64,000 bases of DNA from Marinicellulosiphila megalodicopiae. GTDB lineage: Bacteria > Pseudomonadota > Gammaproteobacteria > Pseudomonadales > Natronospirillaceae. Both the position numbers and the translations under genes were made by a program. The notes under the pieces are model-generated. The model saw nothing but the letters and a program-made list of their open reading frames with translations. It was not told the origin of the DNA and made no database searches. Below, piece by piece: positions 24,569-33,112 of this stretch. The stretch spans positions 1,860,001 through 1,924,000 of the forward strand of contig NZ_AP023087.1 in assembly GCF_045862395.1 (NCBI RefSeq), read 5' to 3'. How positions within the stretch are numbered: position 1 is the stretch's first letter; every line of letters begins with the position of its first letter.

Positions 24569-25708
24569 TTAATGGGTTTCAAAAAGCGCTTTGACAAAAT
24601 CTTTGGCATGAAAATCTCGAAGATCTTCGGCTTGTTCACCCACACCAATAAATCGAATCGGTATATTTAATTGCTTAGCCAAAGCGAAAATAACGCCGCC
24701 TTTTGCTGTGCCGTCTAATTTGGTAAGGGTTAACCCTGTGACGTTGACGCATTTATTAAATTCGCGCGCTTGGTTGATTGCGTTTTGGCCGGTGCCAGCA
24801 TCTAACACTAACATGACTTCGTGCGGTGCATTAGGGTCTAGTTTTTTCATGACACGAACAATTTTTTCTAGCTCGCCCATTAGGTTGTCTTTGTTGTGTA
24901 AGCGTCCTGCTGTGTCGGCTATTAATACATCCACATTACGAGTTTTGGCGGCGTTTAGTGCGTCAAACAAAACTGATGCGCTGTCGGCGCCTGTGTGTTG
25001 TGCAATCACGGGTACTTCGTTTCGATCGCCCCAGGCTTGTAGTTGTTCGACGGCTGCTGCACGAAATGTATCACCCGCAGCTAGCATCACTGATTTGCCC
25101 TGTGCTTTGTATTTTTTAGCTAGTTTGCCGATGGTGGTGGTTTTACCTACGCCATTAATACCTACCATTAAAATCACAAACGGTGTGTTTGTTGAGGTGA
25201 CTTCAAGTGGTTTGTCGACACTTTCTAGCATGTCGGCTAACGAGGTTTTTAAACTTGTAAACATCGCCTCAGGATTCGCTAATTCTTTGCGAGCGGATTT
25301 GTCTGTTAAATCTTTAATAATGCTAGAGGTGGCTTCAACACCAACATCGGCAGTTAATAATTGCGTTTCGATGTCTTCTAATAATTCATCATCAATGACT
25401 TTTTTGCCCAAAAAGACATTAGCAAGTCCGTCGCTGAAATTGGCACGAGTACGACTTAGGCCTTTTTTAACGCGAGTGAACCAGCTTTTCTTTTCCGGGG
25501 CGGGCTGTTTTGTTGGTGATTCAGTGATTTTTGCAGTTGAGTCTTTTTCAGTCATTTCTGACGTTTGATTTTGTGCTGGTTCGTCTATTAACTGATTAAT
25601 TGCTTGATCTACAGGTGTTTCACTTTCAGCGGGCTGTTGATCGATAATCTGTTCTTCAATTTGTTCCTGTTTAACAGGATTTTTCTTGCGTTTTATAAAA
25701 CCAAACAT
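24569..25708 (-). CDS. ftsY: Signal recognition particle receptor FtsY
   Basis: SRP receptor GTPase that docks ribosomes to the inner membrane. About 379 residues: a charged acidic N-terminal A-domain (rich in Q, E, P, T up to about residue 75), then the NG domain with G1 GINGVGKTTTIGKLAKK near 183, DTFRAAA near 210, DTAGR near 266 and TKLDGTAKGG near 333. I start at ATG 25708 (MFGFIKRKK, typical of the family); a GTG two codons upstream is possible. Operon with ftsE. Confidence 0.96.
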   Translation of the reverse strand: MFGFIKRKKNPVKQEQIEEQIIDQQPAESETPVDQAINQLIDEPAQNQTSEMTEKDSTAKITESPTKQPAPEKKSWFTRVKKGLSRTRANFSDGLANVFLGKKVIDDELLEDIETQLLTADVGVEATSSIIKDLTDKSARKELANPEAMFTSLKTSLADMLESVDKPLEVTSTNTPFVILMVGINGVGKTTTIGKLAKKYKAQGKSVMLAAGDTFRAAAVEQLQAWGDRNEVPVIAQHTGADSASVLFDALNAAKTRNVDVLIADTAGRLHNKDNLMGELEKIVRVMKKLDPNAPHEVMLVLDAGTGQNAINQAREFNKCVNVTGLTLTKLDGTAKGGVIFALAKQLNIPIRFIGVGEQAEDLRDFHAKDFVKALFETH

Positions 25709-25779
25709 GGCCACTCACTTGCTTATAATTACAGAGATTTAGAAAGCGCGGGATTTTAACAGAATATGAGTGGAAATAC

Positions 25780-26733
25780 ATGACACAAATTGATCCATAC
25801 GAACCATTTGAATTTAAAGAGAGAAAACGCTTTTTTTCCAAGAAAATGTTGTGGGCATTAAACCTAGTTTTATTGCCTTTAATTTATGTGTTATCTCAAG
25901 TTGGTGTTGAGTCAAATGATGCGTTGGTTGAAGATAAAATGCCCACTGAATTTTATAATTTGCAAGATGTGGTTTTTCATAAGGATAGATTTAATGGGAT
26001 AGGGCTGCATTGGGCTGAATTTGATAATGCGCAAGAAATTTATTTTGGTTTTGTGATCAATCGGCAACCTATTGCCTCGGTTTCTATACCCGAATTCGTT
26101 GAGGTGCACACACAGGTGCAAGGTGGCAAACTTTGGATTAACGTAAGTATGCCAAATAATCGTGACATTATTTATGATGCATTATTGTTTATTCAGTTGT
26201 GGCTGCCAAAACTGACACAATCAGATGAAATCATGATTGCCGGTGAGGTTAATGAATCAATTGTGGCCACATTAGTAGAAAATCTTATGCATAATCAAGG
26301 TGACTTTGTTGCGTTTTTCGCAGCTTCGTCGAATTCTAATAATATAATCCCGGCGCCACAAATTGGTGATGAAAATTTCGAATCCTTTTATGTGGCTTAC
26401 CTTTTGTTATTGCAGCGTACTCAAAAAACATCGGTCAGTTTACGATGGGATGTTAAAGGCGGTCAGCGTTTTTTGATTCTTGATGGTGTGGTAGATGCAA
26501 AATGGTTTTCAGATGTCACTTTCCAGGAATTTGATCAATTAATGAGTGAGCTTATTAAAAATATTGAAAATCAAAAAACCAAACGCTCAGGGTTAGTGCG
26601 TTACTTAATGCATCAAGCAGGGTACAATTTGCCCGTTGATTATTTTCAATCCCGTCCTTTGCGCTACCAACAAGTGACTATACAAAGGGTGAATGAGCAG
26701 TTAAATAAAATAAGCCATGATAAAAAAATCTAG
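25780..26733 (+). CDS. Hypothetical protein with one N-terminal membrane helix
   Basis: Not recognised. 317 residues: basic cytosolic start (KERKRFFSKK), one hydrophobic helix near 25-43 (WALNLVLLPLIYVLS), and a long presumably periplasmic domain. It overlaps rsmD by 17 bases, so the two are cotranscribed. In many relatives an M16 peptidase gene occupies this place beside rsmD; this protein shows no HxxEH zinc motif, but part of its pattern could be a decayed or distant peptidase-like domain. Divergent from ftsY. Confidence 0.65.
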   Translation: MTQIDPYEPFEFKERKRFFSKKMLWALNLVLLPLIYVLSQVGVESNDALVEDKMPTEFYNLQDVVFHKDRFNGIGLHWAEFDNAQEIYFGFVINRQPIASVSIPEFVEVHTQVQGGKLWINVSMPNNRDIIYDALLFIQLWLPKLTQSDEIMIAGEVNESIVATLVENLMHNQGDFVAFFAASSNSNNIIPAPQIGDENFESFYVAYLLLLQRTQKTSVSLRWDVKGGQRFLILDGVVDAKWFSDVTFQEFDQLMSELIKNIENQKTKRSGLVRYLMHQAGYNLPVDYFQSRPLRYQQVTIQRVNEQLNKISHDKKI

Positions 26734-27361
26734 ACATAAACGCACTGATACACCTGATCAAATTGAAGCTCCGGTTAAACGCAAAAAAAAATCAAACGCT
26801 ACTGAAGTGATCGGAAATATCCGCATTATTGCAGGGGATTGGCGTTCTCGTAAAATCAATGTGATTGATCAAGATGGGTTAAGACCCACCACAAATCGCG
26901 TAAAAGAAACGGTATTTAACTGGTTGCAAGTAAGTTTATCAGCAGCAAAGGTGTTGGATGTTTTTGCCGGCACAGGATCATTAGGTCTAGAGGCGTTGTC
27001 TCGTGGTGCGCAGTCGTGTCACTTTAACGAATTAAGTGCGCCCGTTAGCATAATGCTTAAACAAAATATTGAATCGCTAGGTGCGCAAGATAAAAGTAAG
27101 GTCACTAGTCAAAATGCGCTGATGCTTTTAAAGGGGTCTTGTGTAGATTCTATGGATTTAGTATTGCTTGATCCACCGTTTGGTTTAAATATTTACACAG
27201 AATGTTTTGAGTTAATGCTGCAAAATGGCTGGGTAAAACAAGGCTCGTTAATCTATTGTGAGTCGGGTCGTCGTGTTGATTTTGATGTGCCTGCTGGATT
27301 AAAACTTAAAAAAGAAAAAGTCGCAGGCCAGGTGTGTTGTCGATTGTTTGAAGTGATTTAA
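26717..27361 (+). CDS. rsmD: 16S rRNA (guanine-966-N2)-methyltransferase RsmD
   Basis: Methylates G966 of 16S rRNA. 214 residues: a basic N-terminal extension, then IRIIAGDWRSRKI near residue 33, LRPTTNRVKETVFNWL, SAM-binding DVFAGTGSLGLEALSRGA near 78 and catalytic DPPF near 144. Neighbour of ftsY as in most gammaproteobacteria. The start lies inside the end of the preceding gene. Confidence 0.95.
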   Translation: MIKKSRHKRTDTPDQIEAPVKRKKKSNATEVIGNIRIIAGDWRSRKINVIDQDGLRPTTNRVKETVFNWLQVSLSAAKVLDVFAGTGSLGLEALSRGAQSCHFNELSAPVSIMLKQNIESLGAQDKSKVTSQNALMLLKGSCVDSMDLVLLDPPFGLNIYTECFELMLQNGWVKQGSLIYCESGRRVDFDVPAGLKLKKEKVAGQVCCRLFEVI

Positions 27362-27674
27362 TTTAAAATTAATGTGGGTTGTTATTTATGACAACAAAAC
27401 AAATATTCGTAGGTAAGGCTTCAGTCTGTCTTTACAGAATAATGTAGCATTAGTTGAATAATGACAAATCCATAAAGTAAAACAGAGTGATGTTATGTAT
27501 TAATTGCTCTGCTCATACGCTAAAAAATGATTCATGAAAATATGAGTTAATATGCTGTCTAAACCCACTTTTGAAACTGAAAAAATCACCGCGATTTGAG
27601 CATTGTTTGAATGCTTAATTCCCCTTATATTTCAATCGCTTAGCTAATTTATACCGATAAACTGTTTAAATGGC
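27362..27674. other. Gap between rsmD and the rpsU promoter
   Basis: Non-coding and AT-rich. A weak hairpin GTTGT / ACAAC at about 27378-27395 may terminate rsmD. The tsaD gene that often lies divergently here is not present. Confidence 0.45.
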
Positions 27675-27704
27675 TTTACAGTGCTTTATCCCTTCTTGTA
27701 TAAT
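27675..27704 (+). promoter_or_regulatory. Sigma-70 promoter of the rpsU-yqeY-dnaG-rpoD cluster
   Basis: TTTACA (27675-27680), 18-base spacer, perfect TATAAT (27699-27704). It leaves a leader of about 70 bases before rpsU. Confidence 0.75.
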
Positions 27705-27782
27705 CCGCGACCCTTGTTTTAGGTGAAGGTTCATCTAATGTGAGCAGGGTTTTATTCAACAATTAAATTTTAAGGTAAACAC

Positions 27783-27998
27783 ATGCCAGCTGTAAAAGTA
27801 AAAGAAAACGAACCATTTGACGTTGCATTACGTCGTTTCAAACGTTCTTGTGAAAAAGCAGGTGTACTTTCTGAAGTGCGTCGTCGTGAACATTATGAAA
27901 AACCAACTTGGGTTCGTAAGCGTAAAGCTGCTGCTGCTGTTAAACGTCATGCTAAAAAGGTTCAACGTGAATCTAAACGTATGGTTCGTTTATACTAA
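27783..27998 (+). CDS. rpsU: 30S ribosomal protein S21
   Basis: 71 residues, highly basic: MPAVKVKENEPFDVALRRFK at the start, then CEKAGVLSEVRRREHYEKPT and a C-terminal basic run, matching bS21 over its whole length. First gene of the macromolecular-synthesis cluster, and separated from yqeY by a strong terminator that would let rpsU be expressed far above dnaG. Confidence 0.98.
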   Translation: MPAVKVKENEPFDVALRRFKRSCEKAGVLSEVRRREHYEKPTWVRKRKAAAAVKRHAKKVQRESKRMVRLY

Positions 27999-28026
27999 TA
28001 AGTCCAAAAATTTGTTGAATACGTTT

Positions 28027-28056
28027 GCCGGTCAATTAGTTTAACTGACCGGTTTT
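28027..28056 (+). terminator. Intrinsic terminator/attenuator between rpsU and yqeY
   Basis: Stem CCGGTCA (28028-28034) / TGACCGG (28046-28052) with TTTTCT after it. It occupies the position of the known partial terminator between rpsU and dnaG in E. coli. Confidence 0.8.
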
Positions 28057-28078
28057 CTACTTTTAAAAAGAGAATATT

Positions 28079-28528
28079 ATGTCTGCGATTGTTAAAGCTG
28101 TAAAAGACGCTATTAAAGATGCGATGCGTGCCAAAGATAAAGAAACATTATTGGTATTGCGTGGAATGTCCTCTGAATTTAAAAAAGTAGAAGTTGATGA
28201 ACGTATTGATGTGGACGAAGCAAGAGCAATTACAATTTTAGATAAAATGCAAAAACAACGTCGTGATTCGATCAGCCAATATGAATTAGCTGGGCGCGAT
28301 GATTTGGCCGCAATTGAGAAAACCGAATTGGAGGTGATAACAAAATTTTTACCCGCGGCGTTAACAGAAGAAGAATTGGTTGATATGGTTGCAAGCGCAA
28401 TTGCGCAAGTAAGTGCAACTTCAATGGCAGACATGGGTAAAGTCATGGCTATTATCAAACCGCAAACGATTGGGCGTGCAGATAATGCTGCTGTCAGTAA
28501 ACAGGTTAAGGCTTTGCTAACCGCTTAA
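28079..28528 (+). CDS. GatB/YqeY domain-containing protein
   Basis: 149 residues, all-helical, related to the C-terminal tRNA-contacting domain of GatB: LLVLRGMSSEFKKVEVD near residue 24, KQRRDSISQYELAGRDDLAAIEKTELEVITKFLP near 60, and DMGKVMAIIKP near 120. Role unknown; proposed to touch tRNA or translation. Conserved in this position between rpsU and dnaG. Confidence 0.93.
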   Translation: MSAIVKAVKDAIKDAMRAKDKETLLVLRGMSSEFKKVEVDERIDVDEARAITILDKMQKQRRDSISQYELAGRDDLAAIEKTELEVITKFLPAALTEEELVDMVASAIAQVSATSMADMGKVMAIIKPQTIGRADNAAVSKQVKALLTA

Positions 28529-28559
28529 CTTAAACGCCAGTTGTAGGAAAACATACAAA

Positions 28560-30548
28560 ATGGCGGGTTCCATTTCACGTGGTTTTATTGATGATTTATT
28601 AGCTCGTACCGATGTGGTCGAGGTGATCTCCTCATGCATCGACGTCAAGAAAAAAGGCCAAAACTATTGGGCCTGTTGTCCTTTTCATAATGAGAAAAGT
28701 CCATCATTTTCTATTAATTCATCGAAACAGTTTTATCATTGCTTTGGCTGTGGTGAATCAGGTGATGCGTTAAAGTTTTTACAAGAATACGAACGATTAA
28801 GCTTTGTTGAGGCAATCGAAGCCCTTGCTAAAATGGCAGGTGTTGAAGTCCCTAAAGTGATTGATCCAGTTCAAGAAGAAAAGCAAAAAAAGCGTACTCA
28901 ATTAACCGACTTAATGGATGATGTGTCGGAGTATTACTATCAAAATTTATTAGATCACCCCAAGAAAAATCAAGCCGTTACCTATTTAAAAAACCGTGGA
29001 CTAAGTGGTCAAATTGCCAAAATGTTTCAAATTGGTTTTGCACCAGATGGTTGGCAAAATCTTATTGATAAATTCGCTAAAAAAGATGAAATATTACATC
29101 AATTATTAGCAGCCGGTATGATCGTCGAAAAAGAATCGGATCCAAAATCTAATAAAGCCAGTAGAGTGTACGATCGTTTTCGCTCTCGAATTATGTTTCC
29201 TATTCGAAATAATCGCGGAAAAACCATCGCATTTGGTGGTCGTGTATTAACTGATGAAAAACCCAAATATTTAAATAGTCCCGAAACCCCAATTTTCTCA
29301 AAGGGCCAAGAATTATATGGCCTATATGAAATCAAAAAATACAGCAAAAATGTCGAGCGCATTATAGTTGTAGAAGGTTATATGGATGTGGTGGCCTTGT
29401 TTCAAGCAGGTGTGGGTTATGCAGTGGCTACATTGGGCACTGCAACCAGTGTGACCCATATTCAAACCCTGTTTAAACAAGTGGATGAAATTGTATTTTG
29501 TTTTGATGGTGATGAAGCCGGTAAAAAAGCCGCTCATCGCGCATTTGAACAATGTTTAAATGAAGTAAAAGACGGTCGCCAAATTAAATTTTTGTTTTTG
29601 CCTGAGGGGGAAGACCCGGACAGCATGGTTCGAAAAATTGGCAAAGATGCGTTTGAAGAACAAGTTAAGCAATCTAAAACACTGTCCGATTACATGATTG
29701 AATATTTACAAACTCAAGTCGATGTAAATAGCGAAGCGGGCAGAGCAAAGTTAGTGGAATTAGCGAAACCTTATATGATCAGTTTGCCTGATGGTATTTT
29801 TAAGCAATTGTTGGGTAAGCGATTCTCTACGTTAGTTGGAGTGGAATTACAATTTGGTGCGTTTGAACCGACCGTTGTGAAAACATTTGAACGAGCAACA
29901 AAGCCAAAAATTACACCCAAGCCAAAAGCAAGCGATAAAACTGAGCAACCAATTGCTCAAGAAATGGTCAATGACATACCAAGTGATTACGGGCAGTCAT
30001 ATGACCAACCTGATTACGATGAAGAAGATAATTTTCTAGCCCCTGATGATTATTGGGAAGAGCCTGCTGATCAAAATTGGGTTGAATCGATTCCAACACC
30101 TAGTGCCAATAAGCGCATTCCCATTAAGTTGTCTCGTTCTGACAAAGTGGTAGCGTTATTAATTCGCGCACCATTTTTATCAACGGATTATATTTTCGAT
30201 TCAAGATTGTTGATCTTGCCAGATTTTCAATTAGTGGCTCAAGTGATTGGGGCATTAAAAAAATTACCAAAATCGGATTATTTTCAAGCTTATCAATTTT
30301 TAAAAGAGCAGAATTTATCCGATAGAATTCACGATATAACACACAGCGAATATTTTTGGTTACCAAGAAAATCAGATAATTTTAAAGAACTTATCCTTGA
30401 TGAGCTTGAAAATATTTTAAGTGCCCTTATAGATGGGTTGCCCAATGAGGCCTTTGATCAATTGAAAAGACGAGTTTTAGCTCGTGATCCTTCCTTAAGT
30501 GAAGAAGAGAAGCAGCAATACAAACAGATGTTGTTGCAAAAAAAGTAA
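28560..30548 (+). CDS. dnaG: DNA primase
   Basis: Makes RNA primers for replication. 662 residues: N-terminal zinc finger with C40, H43, C61 and C64; RNA-polymerase core; TOPRIM motifs VVEGYMDVVALFQAG near 268 and CFDGDEAGKKAA near 312; a linker rich in Asp, Gln and Pro (about 450-505); and a C-terminal DnaB-binding helical domain. The linker is longer and more acidic than in E. coli DnaG (581 residues), which explains the extra length. Confidence 0.97.
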   Translation: MAGSISRGFIDDLLARTDVVEVISSCIDVKKKGQNYWACCPFHNEKSPSFSINSSKQFYHCFGCGESGDALKFLQEYERLSFVEAIEALAKMAGVEVPKVIDPVQEEKQKKRTQLTDLMDDVSEYYYQNLLDHPKKNQAVTYLKNRGLSGQIAKMFQIGFAPDGWQNLIDKFAKKDEILHQLLAAGMIVEKESDPKSNKASRVYDRFRSRIMFPIRNNRGKTIAFGGRVLTDEKPKYLNSPETPIFSKGQELYGLYEIKKYSKNVERIIVVEGYMDVVALFQAGVGYAVATLGTATSVTHIQTLFKQVDEIVFCFDGDEAGKKAAHRAFEQCLNEVKDGRQIKFLFLPEGEDPDSMVRKIGKDAFEEQVKQSKTLSDYMIEYLQTQVDVNSEAGRAKLVELAKPYMISLPDGIFKQLLGKRFSTLVGVELQFGAFEPTVVKTFERATKPKITPKPKASDKTEQPIAQEMVNDIPSDYGQSYDQPDYDEEDNFLAPDDYWEEPADQNWVESIPTPSANKRIPIKLSRSDKVVALLIRAPFLSTDYIFDSRLLILPDFQLVAQVIGALKKLPKSDYFQAYQFLKEQNLSDRIHDITHSEYFWLPRKSDNFKELILDELENILSALIDGLPNEAFDQLKRRVLARDPSLSEEEKQQYKQMLLQKK

Positions 30549-30729
30549 AAGATTTCGCAAAATTATTATTATTTCAAATAATACACGCGAGCATCCCTGT
30601 AAAATTATGCTATTATGTTTGGCTTGTTTGCGTTCATCTGTATTCAAGTTTTGAACATATTTATTAAACCTGAGGCGCCTGAATTTATACCCGTAAATCA
30701 GAGGCTCCATAAATAAAAGCAGAGAAAAT

Positions 30730-32568
30730 ATGACCACTGGGCAAAATCAGCAACAGTCTCGTCTGAAAGAACTTATTAGTCGCGGTAAAGAGCAAGGTTA
30801 TTTAACCTATGCGGAAGTAAATGATCATCTTCCAGAAGATATCGCAAGTCCTGACCAAATCGAAGATATCATCGCGATGATTAACGATATTGGTATTAAA
30901 GTATATGAAACTGCTCCAGATGCCGATGATTTAGTAATGGCGGATGAAGGCGCGTCTGATGATGACGACGCTTCTGAAGAAGCAGCAGCTGCATTAGCAG
31001 CAGTAGAAAATGATGTAGGTCGTACCACTGACCCTGTGCGTATGTATATGCGTGAAATGGGTACCGTAGAGCTATTGACTCGCGAAGGCGAAATTGTCAT
31101 TGCTAAGCGTATCGAAGAAGGGTTGCGTGATGTGATGCATGCCATTGCATTTTATCCAGGCAACGTGGAGCGAATCCTAGAAGCTTACGAAGACTCAAAG
31201 TTAGAAGAAGGGCGATTATCAGATATTCTTGTATCGTTCTTAGATCCGGATTCTGAAGAGCCTGTTATTGCTGAGCCAGTTGAAGAAGTTGTGGCTGAAG
31301 ATAGTGATTCTGAAAGTGACGATGATGACAGTGTTGAGGATGAAGACGAAGCGCCAACGGGTCCAGATCCTGAAGAAGCAGCTGAACGTTTTGGTCTTTT
31401 GGAAGCCGCTCATAAAAAAGCTTTAAAAGCAGTTGAAAAACACGGCTATCAATCTAAAGAAGCAAACAACGCATTTAATGAGGTGGGTGATTTATTTGCA
31501 CCACTTAAATTAGCAAATAAAAAATTCGAAGAAATCAGTAATCGTGTTAAAGATGCCGTGATTGAAATTCGTGCTCAAGAACGTTCTTTGATGGACTTGA
31601 TTGTTCGTCGCGGCAAAATGCCACGTAAAACATTCTTAAGACAATTTCCTGGTAATGAAACTGACGCAGATTGGTTGCAAGGTTTATTAGACAGTGACGA
31701 ATACGGCGATCGATTATTTCCGTATGAAGTAGAGTTAAAAAGAGCGCAACGTAAAATTCGCACAGTTGAAGCTGGTTGTGGTTTGGATATGTCATATATT
31801 AAAGACATAAACAGACGGGTAACAATGGGCGAAGCAAGAGCGCGTCGTGCTAAAAAAGAAATGGTTGAAGCTAACTTACGTTTGGTTATTTCCATTGCTA
31901 AAAAATACACAAACCGTGGTTTACAATTCTTGGATTTAATTCAAGAAGGTAACATTGGTTTGATGAAAGCGGTTGATAAATTCGAATACCGTCGTGGTTA
32001 TAAGTTCTCAACTTATGCGACATGGTGGATTCGTCAAGCAATTACACGTTCTATTGCTGACCAAGCGCGTACAATTCGTATTCCGGTTCACATGATTGAG
32101 ACAATCAATAAATTGAACCGTATCTCTCGTCAAATGCTTCAAGAAATGGGTCGCGAACCTACTCCTGAAGAATTGTCAGAACGAATGGATATGCCAGAAG
32201 ACAAGATACGTAAAGTATTGAAAATTTCCAAAGAGCCTATTTCTTTAGAAACACCAGTTGGTGATGACGAAGATTCAAACTTAGGTGACTTCATCAAAGA
32301 TGAAGGAATGGAAGCGCCAATCGACTCTGCAACTGTTGAAGGGTTAACTGAAGCAACTAAAGAAGTGTTGTCAGGTTTAACGGCAAGAGAAGCAAAAGTA
32401 TTACGTATGCGTTTTGGTATTGAAATGAATACCGATCACACGTTAGAAGAAGTGGGTAAGCAGTTTGATGTAACCCGTGAGCGTATTCGTCAAATCGAAG
32501 CGAAAGCGTTACGTAAATTACGTCACCCTACACGTTCTGATCACTTACGTTCATTCTTAGACGATTAA
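30730..32568 (+). CDS. rpoD: RNA polymerase sigma-70 factor RpoD
   Basis: Primary sigma factor. 612 residues, the same scale as E. coli. Region 1.1 at the start, region 1.2 RTTDPVRMYMREMG near 98, an acidic non-conserved insert (about 175-215), region 2 with AYATWWIRQAITRSIADQARTIR-type helices near 435, and region 4.2 VTRERIRQIEAKALRKLRHP at the end. About 180 bases separate it from dnaG, including a possible extended -10 (TG-C-TATTAT, 30608-30616) that could give an internal promoter. Confidence 0.98.
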   Translation: MTTGQNQQQSRLKELISRGKEQGYLTYAEVNDHLPEDIASPDQIEDIIAMINDIGIKVYETAPDADDLVMADEGASDDDDASEEAAAALAAVENDVGRTTDPVRMYMREMGTVELLTREGEIVIAKRIEEGLRDVMHAIAFYPGNVERILEAYEDSKLEEGRLSDILVSFLDPDSEEPVIAEPVEEVVAEDSDSESDDDDSVEDEDEAPTGPDPEEAAERFGLLEAAHKKALKAVEKHGYQSKEANNAFNEVGDLFAPLKLANKKFEEISNRVKDAVIEIRAQERSLMDLIVRRGKMPRKTFLRQFPGNETDADWLQGLLDSDEYGDRLFPYEVELKRAQRKIRTVEAGCGLDMSYIKDINRRVTMGEARARRAKKEMVEANLRLVISIAKKYTNRGLQFLDLIQEGNIGLMKAVDKFEYRRGYKFSTYATWWIRQAITRSIADQARTIRIPVHMIETINKLNRISRQMLQEMGREPTPEELSERMDMPEDKIRKVLKISKEPISLETPVGDDEDSNLGDFIKDEGMEAPIDSATVEGLTEATKEVLSGLTAREAKVLRMRFGIEMNTDHTLEEVGKQFDVTRERIRQIEAKALRKLRHPTRSDHLRSFLDD

Positions 32569-32589
32569 GAATTAGACTGTAAGATTAAA

Positions 32590-32618
32590 AAATAGACACT
32601 TTATGTGTCTATTTTTTT
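32590..32618 (+). terminator. Terminator after rpoD
   Basis: Stem AATAGACAC / GTGTCTATT with a 5-base loop and a run of seven T. Confidence 0.92.
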
Positions 32619-32686
32619 GTCTAATGAAGCTGTCTAAAAATATATTAAAAAAAAGTTAAAATAAAAACTCTTTTTAAATCAAAAAG

Positions 32687-32716
32687 TTGGCGTTGATTGT
32701 AACCTTTGGTTATACT
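32687..32716 (+). promoter_or_regulatory. Promoter of the tRNA gene
   Basis: TTGGCG (32687-32692), 18-base spacer, TATACT (32711-32716), followed by a GC-rich discriminator GACGCCG, as is usual for stable-RNA promoters. Confidence 0.65.
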
Positions 32717-32756
32717 AGACGCCGTTTTCGCATATAGCTTCAAAAATATGCAATTC

Positions 32757-32833
32757 GGGCCCGTAGCTCAGTTGGTTAGAGCATCCGACTCATAATCGGC
32801 AGGTCCCCAGTTCGAGTCTGGGCGGGCCCACCA
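32757..32833 (+). tRNA. tRNA with anticodon CAT, probably tRNA-Ile2 (lysidine type)
   Basis: Complete 77-nt cloverleaf with encoded CCA. Acceptor GGGCCCG / CGGGCCC, D-arm GCTC-AGTTGGTTA-GAGC, anticodon loop CTCATAA, T-arm with TTCGAGT. CAT could mean Met or the Ile tRNA whose C34 is changed to lysidine. Here positions 4 and 5 are C paired with G69 and G68, which are the TilS recognition pairs; E. coli elongator tRNA-Met has U4 and A5. E. coli also keeps an Ile2 gene near rpoD. I therefore favour Ile, with Met as the alternative. Confidence 0.95.
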
Positions 32834-32881
32834 TTTATCAATACTCGAATCCTTTCAAAATTAGAGCGTTCAGCTCAAATT

Positions 32882-32968
32882 CCAAAATTCCAAAATTCCA
32901 AAATTCCAAAATTCCAAAATTCCAAAATTCCAAAATTCCAAAATTCCAAAATTCCAAAATTCCAAAAT
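32882..32968. repeat. Octanucleotide tandem repeat, about 11 copies
   Basis: Uninterrupted head-to-tail copies of CCAAAATT between the tRNA gene and the GH3 terminator. Perfect purity implies recent expansion or frequent slippage. Confidence 0.97.
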
Positions 32969-33053
32969 CAATTTGTATGTGCGAAAATATCTTTCTTTAC
33001 TATTTGTGACTGTCCTGCAATAAATTAGCAATATATTACTTTTAATACAGACG

Positions 33054-33080
33054 AAAAAAAGCCCAGACTAACTGGGCTTC
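33054..33080 (-). terminator. Terminator of the GH3 gene
   Basis: Read on the minus strand: GAAGCCCAG / CTGGGCTT with a 5-base loop, then seven T. Confidence 0.92.
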
Positions 33081-33112
33081 TAACTTCTAACTACTAACTT
33101 CTAACTTTACAG

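Noticed and set aside
24708..25568. 286-residue plus-strand ORF opposite ftsY
   Set aside because: Shadow of ftsY; long only because of the codon bias of the real gene.
32882..32968. CRISPR array suspected from regular repeats
   Set aside because: Unit is only 8 bases, without spacers; it is a simple tandem repeat.
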